Below, in pieces: positions 1 through 5,116 of a DNA stretch of 17,505 nt (its first letter is position 1; every line of letters starts with the position of its first letter). Source of the DNA: RGIG1752 sp045650425. Its GTDB lineage: Bacteria > Bacillota_I > Bacilli_A > RF39 > UBA660. A program made the position numbers and the translations under genes. The DNA is taken from positions 1 through 17,505 of the forward strand of contig JAZRRD010000049.1 in the NCBI GenBank assembly GCA_045650425.1. Reading direction: 5' to 3'. The notes under the pieces are model-generated. The model saw nothing but the letters and a program-made list of their open reading frames with translations. It did no database searches and had not been told where the DNA came from.

Positions 1-309
1 AGAGTATATAAATCAAATGCACTTAAAGCCTATTGCATTATAAGATTTTGTTGTTATAATAAATTAACAAAAAAATATGATTTAAGAAAAAAAATAGATT
101 TAGAATACATATGTGAAAAAATGGGATTAACAGAAAGTAGCCGACAACAATTATCCCCAATATTAGATGAATTACAAGGTGCTAATTACATAAAAAGATA
201 TAAAATGAAAAAAATGGCATCAAATGGAGAGTATCAAATAACTTATTATGAATATGAAGTAGTTCCTTTTGAAGAATGGAAAAAGGCTAGGACACCTATC
301 GAAGAATAA
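1..309 (+). CDS. Winged-helix-type protein, possible replication initiator or replisome organiser (5' end outside the window)
   Basis: The reading frame is open from base 1 to the TAA at 307-309, so this is the C-terminal 102 residues of a longer protein whose start lies to the left. An internal ATG at 121 has no Shine-Dalgarno site and is not the start. The fragment has a helical stretch followed by 'LEYICEKMGLTESSRQQLSPILDELQGANYIKRYKM', a typical helix-turn-helix with recognition helix, then a beta-hairpin-like 'NGEYQITYYEYEVV'. That order suits a winged-helix DNA-binding domain such as those in plasmid or phage replication initiators. Four direct repeats start six bases after the stop codon, which is consistent with an initiator next to its iterons. 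The initiator role is inference. A transcription regulator is the main alternative. The missing N-terminus prevents a family assignment. Confidence 0.55.
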   Translation, partial: RVYKSNALKAYCIIRFCCYNKLTKKYDLRKKIDLEYICEKMGLTESSRQQLSPILDELQGANYIKRYKMKKMASNGEYQITYYEYEVVPFEEWKKARTPIEE

Positions 310-314
310 ATTAA

Positions 315-429
315 AGACATTTTTTGTACTTGAAGACATTTTTTGTACTTGAAAATTTTCAAAAATAATGAAATTAAAGACATTTTTTGTACTTGAAAAT
401 TGTCGATTGAAGACATTTTTTGTACATAT
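315..429 (+). repeat. Cluster of four direct repeats (iteron-like)
   Basis: The core AGACATTTTTTGTACTTGA occurs exactly at 315-333, 334-352 and 378-396. A fourth copy at 411-425 keeps AGACATTTTTTGTAC and then diverges. Copies 1 and 2 abut with a 19-bp period. Copies 2, 3 and 4 start 44 and 33 bp apart, close to whole helical turns. Copies 1 and 3 are preceded by ATTAA, and copies 2 and 4 by TTGA. The repeats follow the stop codon of a winged-helix-type gene, so they are best read as initiator or regulator binding sites, possibly a replication origin. The repeats are seen directly and the function is inferred. Confidence 0.7.
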
Positions 430-467
430 CATTATAGAAAACTATTATAGAAATATTATTATTATAG

Positions 468-507
468 GGGTGTGCCGAAACGGACACACCCTTCGGCTAA
501 AGCCGAA
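468..507. other. G+C-rich tandem hairpins between the repeats and the promoter
   Basis: Two adjacent inverted repeats stand out in A+T-rich surroundings. The first pairs GGGTGTG plus CCG (468-477) with CGG plus CACACCC (481-491), with one bulged A at 484 and an AAA loop. The second pairs TTCGGC (492-497) with GCCGAA (502-507) around TAAA. Neither is followed by a T-run on the + strand or on the complementary strand, so a simple rho-independent terminator is unlikely. Their position between iteron-like repeats and a promoter fits an origin or plasmid-type structural element, but no function can be shown. Confidence 0.5.
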
Positions 508-525
508 AAAAACATTGTTACAAAC

Positions 526-554
526 TTGACATAATATAAAGATATCAGTATAAT
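526..554 (+). promoter_or_regulatory. Consensus sigma-A-type promoter for the small-gene cluster
   Basis: A perfect TTGACA (526-531) and a perfect TATAAT (549-554) are separated by 17 bp. The first downstream gene starts at 579 behind AAGGAGG (563-569), giving a short leader. The promoter should drive the genes from 579 up to the terminator near 3490. It matches the promoter at 5895-5923 in both hexamers and in the first nine spacer bases. Confidence 0.85.
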
Positions 555-578
555 AAAAACATAAGGAGGAATGATAAG

Positions 579-773
579 ATGGATAATAAAACAATGGATA
601 CATTTTCTGCAATAATCAGTATGGAAAATGGTAACAAAGTTGCAAAAATACAATGGGAAAAGGGAAAATATATTTATATCGAAGAAGAAACAGGAGATAT
701 AGTGTGGAATGATGGAAGGATATATTATGAATATATGGGTTTATGTAATGATTGGATAATAATCGAAGAATAG
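579..773 (+). CDS. Small DUF2829/Tad2-like protein (candidate anti-defence protein)
   Basis: A 64-aa protein with ATG 10 bases after a strong AAGGAGG. The residues run TFSAIISMENGNKVAKI, then W, then KYIYIEEETGDIV, and end in DWIIIEE. I recognise this as the general layout of the DUF2829 family: an N-terminal helix ending in an x-G-x-K turn, a strand with a conserved Trp, a 'YI.I' strand, a G-I turn and a terminal W-x-I-x-E. DUF2829 includes phage Tad2, which binds the Thoeris signal molecule, and AcrIIA7. The gene is the first in the operon behind a consensus promoter, which suits early expression of a counter-defence protein. Family membership is by eye. The anti-defence role is inference, and small unrelated beta-rich phage proteins can look similar. 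Confidence 0.5.
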   Translation: MDNKTMDTFSAIISMENGNKVAKIQWEKGKYIYIEEETGDIVWNDGRIYYEYMGLCNDWIIIEE

Positions 774-792
774 AGAACAAGGAGAGATAATT

Positions 793-1092
793 ATGAATTA
801 TAATGAAATACTAAAAAAACTTGTGAAAGAACAGATAGGTATATTAAAAAATCAAAAGAGGGCATTAGAAATCAATAAAGATTTTAGAAAAATCCCACTT
901 TGTTTAAAAGAAAGTTATTATTATGGATACAGAACTGCAATGGATAGTTTGTATGATATTTTAAATGATACTACAGTAGGTAGTCATGTGTCCTTTGAAG
1001 AATATCAAAATGTACTAGAGATGGTTTCAATAGTTGAAGATTATTTAATAAATATATTAGATAATTATGGAATAAGATATGAAATTGTATAG
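793..1092 (+). CDS. Small phage protein of unknown function
   Basis: I do not recognise this 99-aa protein. The ATG follows AAGGAGAGATAATT with normal spacing, and the gene starts 19 bases after the previous stop. The sequence reads as mostly alpha-helical. A basic N-terminal helix rich in Lys (residues 1-30) is followed by an aromatic patch, 'KESYYYGYRTAMDSLYDIL', and then by 'VSFEEYQNVLEMVSIVEDYLINIL', which looks like a second amphipathic helix pair. There are no Cys pairs, signal peptide or membrane segment. It sits between two Tad2/DUF2829-like genes in the same operon, so an early accessory role is possible but unproven. Confidence 0.65.
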   Translation: MNYNEILKKLVKEQIGILKNQKRALEINKDFRKIPLCLKESYYYGYRTAMDSLYDILNDTTVGSHVSFEEYQNVLEMVSIVEDYLINILDNYGIRYEIV

Positions 1093-1102
1093 GAGGGATG
1101 AT

Positions 1103-1276
1103 ATGAAGTTTGTAGATGCATTTAAATTAATGCTTAAAGGAGAAAAAATATATTTACCTAATTTTTCAGAAAGTAAATATATACATATTGATAAAAGTGG
1201 ATATATATTAAATGATATAGGTTATAGTATAAGTTTAGATATAAATTCTGATGAATATGAAATATATAAAGAATGA
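1103..1276 (+). CDS. Second small DUF2829/Tad2-like protein (candidate anti-defence protein)
   Basis: A 57-aa protein. I start it at ATG 1103 because AGGAGGG (1091-1097) lies directly before it. An upstream in-frame ATG at 1079 lies inside the previous gene without a good site. The sequence runs FVDAFKLMLKGEKIYLP, then KYIHIDKSGYIL, and ends DEYEIYKE. This is again the helix, G-x-K turn, 'YI.I' strand, G-I turn and final acidic strand seen in the protein at 579-773 and in DUF2829/Tad2 proteins. It lacks the Trp of its neighbour, having Phe at the equivalent place. Two divergent copies in one operon suggest old duplication or independent acquisition. The function is inferred only. Confidence 0.45.
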   Translation: MKFVDAFKLMLKGEKIYLPNFSESKYIHIDKSGYILNDIGYSISLDINSDEYEIYKE

Positions 1277-1288
1277 TTAATAAAACAT

Positions 1289-1326
1289 TCCGTTATTATA
1301 GGGTGGTTATAATTATATAGAACGGA
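1289..1326 (+). promoter_or_regulatory. Hairpin overlapping the ribosome binding site of the sigma-like gene
   Basis: TCCGTT (1289-1294) can pair with AACGGA (1321-1326), and inside it ATTATA (1295-1300) can pair with TATAAT (1308-1313), leaving an asymmetric internal loop at 1314-1320. The 3' arm includes the CGGA that begins the Shine-Dalgarno sequence CGGAGAG (1323-1329) of the gene at 1335. The fold could limit translation of the sigma-like protein. Only the base pairing is visible. Confidence 0.4.
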
Positions 1327-1334
1327 GAGATAAT

Positions 1335-2315
1335 ATGAAATATAAAAAAATGGAAATTGAAGATATGTTAGAAACTAGAAAAATTAAAGACCCTAATGCA
1401 GAAGATGGATATAGTTTAGGAATATATGATGACCGCTCTGCTTTAAGTGGTTTTTATTTAAAAGCAGTAAAAGGTAGCTTACTAGAAAGAATAGAAAATA
1501 TGTATTGTGTTAAATTTCAATTAGAAAATGATTCAGAAAATTTTAGACAAGATGCGAGATTAGAAATGTGGTTAAGTATAATCAAATATTATGATAGATT
1601 TGGTTATGACGAAGAAAAGAAAATAGACGGATTTATTTATACTGATTGTAAGTATAAAGCTATGGACAAAGCAAAACTTGCAAAAAGTAATGTATCAGTT
1701 TGTGACAGAAGCACAGGAAAATATTATATTAATAAAATAGAATCATATGAAAAGAAATTTGTCGAAGAAATAGATAAAATAAGAAATCAAAAAGATGAAA
1801 AATATATATCAGAATTATATAATGACAACACAGAAGATGAAACTATGAATGAGTTTAGAAAATGGTTAAATGAGAATATGGAAAGTATATTAACTAAAAA
1901 ACAAGTAGAGTATTTAAGAGGTGAATTTATCATAGATGACGTTTCAAGCGTATGGAGAATAAATAAAAACATAGCTAAGCGTGTAGAAAAAGCCTATGCA
2001 CAAAGTAAAGAAAGAAAAGAAAGAATAAGAAAATTAAACAAACAATTAAAAGAAGTACAAAGTGTTTTAGATTTTAACAATGAAAAAGAGTTTATTGAAA
2101 AAATAGTTAAATTAAGTCATAGTAACAAAGGTGGATTAATAACAAATTTATATGAAAGATTAACAATGGATAATTGTAAAATACTTACAGAAATAATTAG
2201 TACAAAAGGTAATATAGAGATAAATAAAGATTTTTATTATGATATTATAGCAGTATTAACTTATAGAGAATTGGATATAAAAATGAAAATAAGCGAATTG
2301 GAGAGTGAGTGCTAA
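1335..2315 (+). CDS. Divergent phage sigma-70-like factor
   Basis: A 326-aa protein starting at ATG 1335 behind CGGAGAG. Residues about 67-120, 'ENFRQDARLEMWLSIIKYYDRF' followed by 'IDGFIYTDCKYKAMDKAKLAK', match the layout of sigma region 2, where a helical core that binds RNA polymerase is followed by a -10 recognition helix. Residues about 186-222, 'LTKKQVEYLRGEF' and 'SSVWRINKNIAKRVEKAY', match a region 4 helix-turn-helix. A linker with many charged residues separates them, and a helical tail of about 100 residues follows. Phages often encode such factors to switch on middle or late genes, so this protein may read promoters of the structural operon, where I found no consensus sigma-A promoter. 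The sigma assignment is by pattern. Its target promoters are unknown. Confidence 0.6.
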   Translation: MKYKKMEIEDMLETRKIKDPNAEDGYSLGIYDDRSALSGFYLKAVKGSLLERIENMYCVKFQLENDSENFRQDARLEMWLSIIKYYDRFGYDEEKKIDGFIYTDCKYKAMDKAKLAKSNVSVCDRSTGKYYINKIESYEKKFVEEIDKIRNQKDEKYISELYNDNTEDETMNEFRKWLNENMESILTKKQVEYLRGEFIIDDVSSVWRINKNIAKRVEKAYAQSKERKERIRKLNKQLKEVQSVLDFNNEKEFIEKIVKLSHSNKGGLITNLYERLTMDNCKILTEIISTKGNIEINKDFYYDIIAVLTYRELDIKMKISELESEC

Positions 2316-2752
2316 TGAGTAGAGATGGGAGACGCATAGTAAGTCATAAACCTAAAAACTTAAGATTACAAATAGAAAAAGAAATACTTGAAATAGAAGA
2401 AGAAATTTTAACACCACCAGAAATAATACACGAAGAAGTAACAGAAGAAATAAAAGAAGTAGCAGAAGAAGAAATAAAAGAAGTAATAATAGAAGAAATA
2501 TTAATAGAGCCTATGATATATGAAATAAAAACCCCTGATTATATGGAATATGAAATGGATTTCAGAAAAGAAGAAGATGAAAGAGTTATATGTATTAATA
2601 CTAATATAGAATATGAAAATAATAAAATTGCTAGTGAATTAACAGGTGTACATTCTGGTGCGATAAAAAGATGTTGTAATGGTGACACAAAATCGGCAGG
2701 AAAAGATGAAGAAGGTAATAAGTTAGTTTGGAAATATGTAAAAGATTTATAA
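2315..2752 (+). CDS. Acidic protein with C-terminal NUMOD-like DNA-binding module
   Basis: A 145-aa protein. I start it at ATG 2315, which overlaps the stop of the previous gene by one base (TAATG) behind GGAGAGTGAG. A GTG at 2309 is possible but lies within the site. Residues about 17-75 are a Glu/Ile-rich stretch with repeats of the E-E-I-x-E type, probably extended or coiled coil. The last 55 residues, 'VICINTNIEYENNKIASEL', then 'GVHSGAIKRCCNGDTKSAGK' and 'KLVWKY', have the NUMOD1/intron-encoded nuclease repeat layout: a short strand, a helix-turn-helix with the C-C-x-G turn, and a final W strand. Such modules normally accompany homing endonucleases, but no GIY-YIG, HNH or LAGLIDADG nuclease is present here. 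It may be a leftover or a free-standing DNA-binding protein. Confidence 0.6.
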   Translation: MSRDGRRIVSHKPKNLRLQIEKEILEIEEEILTPPEIIHEEVTEEIKEVAEEEIKEVIIEEILIEPMIYEIKTPDYMEYEMDFRKEEDERVICINTNIEYENNKIASELTGVHSGAIKRCCNGDTKSAGKDEEGNKLVWKYVKDL

Positions 2753-2755
2753 AGC

Positions 2756-2773
2756 TATATCGTAAATGATATA
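2756..2773. promoter_or_regulatory. Operator-like inverted repeat, copy 1
   Basis: TATATCGTAAATGATATA is an inverted repeat with perfect 6-bp arms, TATATC and GATATA. It lies immediately after the NUMOD-like gene. A near copy is found 66 bp downstream. The spacing and the position ahead of an HU-like gene suggest a regulator binding site. This is inference. Confidence 0.4.
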
Positions 2774-2821
2774 AAAAACAAAAAAACGGTCTTATATTAT
2801 ATATGTAGAAGTTTAAGAAAA

Positions 2822-2839
2822 TATATCATAAATGGTATA
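2822..2839. promoter_or_regulatory. Operator-like inverted repeat, copy 2
   Basis: TATATCATAAATGGTATA differs from the copy at 2756-2773 at only two positions. It overlaps a TATAAT hexamer at 2838-2843, just before the ribosome binding site of the HU-like gene. No good -35 hexamer lies 16-18 bp upstream of that TATAAT, so a promoter here is uncertain. Confidence 0.4.
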
Positions 2840-2862
2840 TAATATAAGAAAGGAGAAAAGAT

Positions 2863-3201
2863 GTGAACACTAAAGAGTTGTTAAAAGAAATTTGCAATCA
2901 TGCAAAAGAAAACGGAGTAAAAGTTACAAGAACACAAGCTAAAGCAGTATTAGCAGCCTTAAGAGAAATTTCTATTGAAACTTGTAAGCGTGGCGATAAA
3001 TTAATATTAAGAAATTTCTTAATAATAGAAGGTGTTATGACTTCTGCTAAAAGATTACCAAATGGTAAAATGAGTGAGCCTAGATTGAAGATATCAGTTA
3101 AAGTTAGTGAAGCATTAAAAGAAAGTTTTAGATTAGATATGAAAGATATGCAAATGATGATGAATAAACATATGATTAAAGAGAATAACGACGAAGAATA
3201 A
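2863..3201 (+). CDS. HU-family histone-like DNA-binding protein
   Basis: A 112-aa protein starting at GTG 2863 behind AGAAAGGAGA (2848-2855 region). The ATG at 2861 is out of frame and hits a stop at once. The N-terminal helix pair 'TKELLKEICNHAKENGVKVTRTQAKAVLAALREISIETC', then 'RGDKLILRNFLIIEG' (the G-x-x-V/L-x-L-x-x-F strand region) and the flexible arm 'SAKRLPNGKMSEPRLKISVKVSEALKESF' follow the order of HU/IHF proteins, in which the arm binds the DNA minor groove. Usual length is about 90 residues. The extra 20 at the C-terminus are charged and Met-rich. Phage HU proteins compact or bend DNA during replication, packaging or gene control. Two palindromic sites lie directly upstream. Confidence 0.75.
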   Translation: MNTKELLKEICNHAKENGVKVTRTQAKAVLAALREISIETCKRGDKLILRNFLIIEGVMTSAKRLPNGKMSEPRLKISVKVSEALKESFRLDMKDMQMMMNKHMIKENNDEE

Positions 3202-3239
3202 CCTAATATAAAAATATATTTACAAAGGAGAGATTTTTG

Positions 3240-3446
3240 GTGGCAAAAAGAGTACAAAGTGTTAGCTTTAAAAATGCTGAATTTAGAGTTAATAGAGATG
3301 AAATAAGCGAAGAGAAAAAAATATGGATAATAGAATACTTAAAAGATGAAGAAATAATCACAGATTTTGATGATATTTTAGATATGTTTGATGGAGAAGA
3401 TAATATAAGTATTTCAATAAAAATTGAAAAAGGGTTAAATGATTAG
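3240..3446 (+). CDS. Small acidic protein of unknown function
   Basis: I do not recognise this protein of 68 residues. AAAGGAGAG (3224-3232) precedes two adjacent in-frame start codons, TTG 3237 and GTG 3240. I prefer GTG because its spacing of nine bases from GGAG matches the neighbouring genes. The N-terminus 'AKRVQSVSFKNAEFRVN' is basic and looks like strands. The rest, 'EEKKIWIIEYLKDEEI' and then 'DFDDILDMFDGEDNISISIKIEKG', is acidic. There are no Cys residues or membrane segments. It is the last gene before a clear terminator and may share a transcript with the HU-like gene. Confidence 0.6.
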   Translation: MAKRVQSVSFKNAEFRVNRDEISEEKKIWIIEYLKDEEIITDFDDILDMFDGEDNISISIKIEKGLND

Positions 3447-3458
3447 TTGAAAATGGAG

Positions 3459-3490
3459 GAGGTGGTAGGGAGAGCCACCTCTTTTATTTT
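3459..3490 (+). terminator. Rho-independent terminator after the small-gene cluster
   Basis: GAGGTGG (3459-3465) pairs with CCACCTC (3475-3481) around a 9-base loop, and the stem can extend with wobble pairs. TTTTATTTT follows at 3482-3490. It separates the regulatory cluster from the phosphoesterase gene, which therefore needs readthrough or its own promoter. I found no consensus promoter in the short gap to 3520. Confidence 0.8.
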
Positions 3491-3519
3491 ATAAATTTTT
3501 TTTAAAGGAGAGTATTGAG

Positions 3520-4767
3520 ATGGATAACCAATTGAAAAGATTTGAAGGTGAAAGCGTAGAAGAGTATCAAATGCGTCTTTCTGTTATGAAATTAAGAGAA
3601 GGCTATGATATTGATTGGCAAGAAATCAAAGAGTTGTTGCATAGTGATGAACATGTAGATACATTGCGTAGAAAAGGCTACGGTTTAGCAATGGCCTATG
3701 ATTTATATGAAGATAAAATAAATAAAATGACAGAAGAATATTATTTGCAAATACAACAAATTAAAGAAAGAACAGATGTAGAAATAGAAGATAAAAGATT
3801 AAGAGAATTACAAAATAAAATATTACAACTTAGAGTAGAAAAAGAAAAACTTAAAAACGAAAGAAATCATTGTAATGCACAAATGAGAGTTATAGCAAGA
3901 GTTGAACATTTAATTGAATGTACAAAAGAAGATATAGAAAAATTAAATGATAATAAACCATTATTAGGTAATGTAGAGATTACAAAAGAAGAAGGAGAAA
4001 GAGAAGGTGTCTGTTTACTTTCTGATATTCATTATGGAGCAGAAACAGATAATATATTAGATTGTTATAATCCACAAATATGTAAGGAAAAATTAAATTA
4101 TTATTGTAGTAAAGTTATACAATATGGAAAAGAACATAATATTAAAGTTTTAAATGTTTTAGGATTAGGTGATTATATTACTGGAATAATTCATAACATA
4201 AATAGATTTGATTCAAGATTGTTAATAACAGAACAAGTTATAGGTATTAGTGAATTATTAGCAGAATTTATTAATGAACTTAGTAAACATTTTTATATTA
4301 AATACGCATTAGTTCAAGGTAATCATTCAAGAATAGTTGCCGAAAAAAATAATTCGATATACGAAGAAAACTTTACAGAATTTATTAGAACATTTGTAGT
4401 AAGTAGATTAAAAAATAATGAAAACGTTGAATATGTTGAGCATAAAGATGTTGGTATTGTAGAAATAGAAATCAAAGGAAAAAAATGTATAGGCGTTCAT
4501 GGTGACCAAGATAGAGATAATACTTTAAATAGATTAATTGAGATGTTTGATTATAAAGTAGATTATATTATGAGAGGGCATTTCCATCAATCCAAGCAGT
4601 TTGATATAAATAAAACAGTTTTAGTTAATAATGGTTGTTTTGCAGGGGAAAACTATGGAAAGAATGCCAGACTTTATAATGACCCTATACAAAAATTTAT
4701 GATATTCACAGAAGATGGAATGATTTGTTGTTATGATATTAATTTAAACAATTATAAGAAAAGATAA
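3520..4767 (+). CDS. Calcineurin-like metallophosphoesterase with N-terminal coiled coil
   Basis: A 415-aa protein starting at ATG 3520 after AAAGGAGAG. The C-terminal two thirds carry the full set of binuclear metal ligands of the family: DIH at residues 169-171, GD at 217-218, GNH at 267-269, GVH at 325-327 and GHFH at 353-356. All key residues are present, so it should be an active phosphoesterase or nuclease. Residues about 1-60 resemble a small helical DNA-binding region ('DWQEIKELL' to 'RRKGYGLAMAY'), and residues 65-145 form a highly charged helix that is probably a coiled coil. Genes of this kind are frequent next to terminase genes in clostridial phages, but their substrate is not established. 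It might act on DNA ends, like Mre11/SbcD, or on nucleotides. I would not choose between them. Confidence 0.8.
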   Translation: MDNQLKRFEGESVEEYQMRLSVMKLREGYDIDWQEIKELLHSDEHVDTLRRKGYGLAMAYDLYEDKINKMTEEYYLQIQQIKERTDVEIEDKRLRELQNKILQLRVEKEKLKNERNHCNAQMRVIARVEHLIECTKEDIEKLNDNKPLLGNVEITKEEGEREGVCLLSDIHYGAETDNILDCYNPQICKEKLNYYCSKVIQYGKEHNIKVLNVLGLGDYITGIIHNINRFDSRLLITEQVIGISELLAEFINELSKHFYIKYALVQGNHSRIVAEKNNSIYEENFTEFIRTFVVSRLKNNENVEYVEHKDVGIVEIEIKGKKCIGVHGDQDRDNTLNRLIEMFDYKVDYIMRGHFHQSKQFDINKTVLVNNGCFAGENYGKNARLYNDPIQKFMIFTEDGMICCYDINLNNYKKR

Positions 4768-4808
4768 AAAGTATTTTTTATATGAAATGAATAAAAAAAC
4801 AATTTCTC

Positions 4809-4841
4809 GTCCTATAAAAAATATGTAGGAAGGACATTTTT
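4809..4841 (+). terminator. Weak terminator-like stem after the phosphoesterase gene
   Basis: GTCCT (4809-4813) can pair with AGGAC (4831-4835), followed by ATTTTTATT. An alternative pairs TCCTA (4810-4814) with TAGGA (4826-4830). The stems are short and the loop is large, so termination would be weak. The stronger structure directly downstream may do the work. Confidence 0.35.
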
Positions 4842-4846
4842 ATTAT

Positions 4847-4881
4847 TCTACCCACTTAAATTGTGGGTAGAGTTTCTTTTT
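4847..4881 (+). terminator. Rho-independent terminator
   Basis: CTACCCAC (4848-4855) pairs perfectly with GTGGGTAG (4863-4870) around the 7-base loop TTAAATT, extended by T4847-A4871. TTTCTTTTT follows at 4873-4881. It should end transcripts from the phosphoesterase gene. Confidence 0.75.
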
Positions 4882-4948
4882 AGATGGATTATTTAAGTTA
4901 ATAAAAATTTTGTTAGTTTAAATAATCTATCTAAACAGAGATAGATTA
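4882..4948 (+). promoter_or_regulatory. Mutually exclusive stem-loops (attenuator-like)
   Basis: The strand 4914-4932 can pair with 4882-4900 to make a 19-bp stem with a few G-T wobbles and a 13-base loop. The part TAATCTATCT (4923-4932) can instead pair perfectly with AGATAGATTA (4939-4948) around AAACAG. The two folds cannot coexist. Shared-strand alternatives of this kind are typical of attenuators and switches. No ligand-binding core that I know is visible. Confidence 0.45.
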
Positions 4949-5054
4949 AATATCATTCTTAACTTTTAAGATTTTTAAGTTCTCCTTCTTTAATATAATA
5001 ACTCCAAAATCAATCATGTATTATTATATATTCTCAATTATCTCTCCCTGAATT

Positions 5055-5091
5055 AGGAGGAAGAAGCATTTACTTCTTCCTCCTTTTTTTT
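5055..5091 (+). terminator. Strong terminator-type hairpin just before the small terminase gene
   Basis: AGGAGGAAGAAG (5055-5066) pairs perfectly with CTTCTTCCTCCT (5073-5084) around CATTTA, and the 3' arm runs into eight T residues (5084-5091). The next feature is the AAAGGAAG site at 5102 for the ATG at 5117, leaving no room for a promoter after the hairpin. Terminase transcription must therefore pass through it or be regulated there, which suggests antitermination or partial readthrough. Confidence 0.8.
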
Positions 5092-5116
5092 ATGTATAAT
5101 GAAAGGAAGTGAATTA

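Larger units (their letters stand above)
4768..5116. other. 349-bp hairpin-rich non-coding region ahead of the terminase operon
   Basis: No credible coding frame with a ribosome binding site lies here. The stretch holds a weak stem at 4809-4835, a terminator at 4847-4881, a 19-bp stem at 4882-4932 that competes with a stem at 4923-4948, a pyrimidine-rich piece, a TATAAT at 4994-4999 without a good -35, and a strong terminator-type hairpin at 5055-5091. The last hairpin ends about ten bases before the Shine-Dalgarno site of the small terminase gene. The region may be a regulatory leader, and it may also contain the packaging site, because pac/cos sites commonly lie near small terminase genes. 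Both roles are inference. Confidence 0.55.

Noticed and set aside
315..429. CRISPR array
   Set aside because: The repeats are direct, but spacing is uneven (0, 25 and 18 bases between cores), the first two abut and there are no cas genes.
220..432. Minus-strand open frame with repeated S-T-K-N-V-F-N
   Set aside because: The amino-acid repeat is only the translation of the DNA direct repeats. There is no ribosome binding site, and it overlaps the end of the + strand gene.
462..653. Minus-strand open frame across the promoter region
   Set aside because: It runs through the double hairpin, the consensus promoter and the start of a well-supported + strand gene, and has no Shine-Dalgarno site.
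4994..4999. TATAAT as a promoter for the terminase operon
   Set aside because: No acceptable -35 hexamer lies 16-18 bp upstream, and such hexamers are frequent by chance at this base composition.
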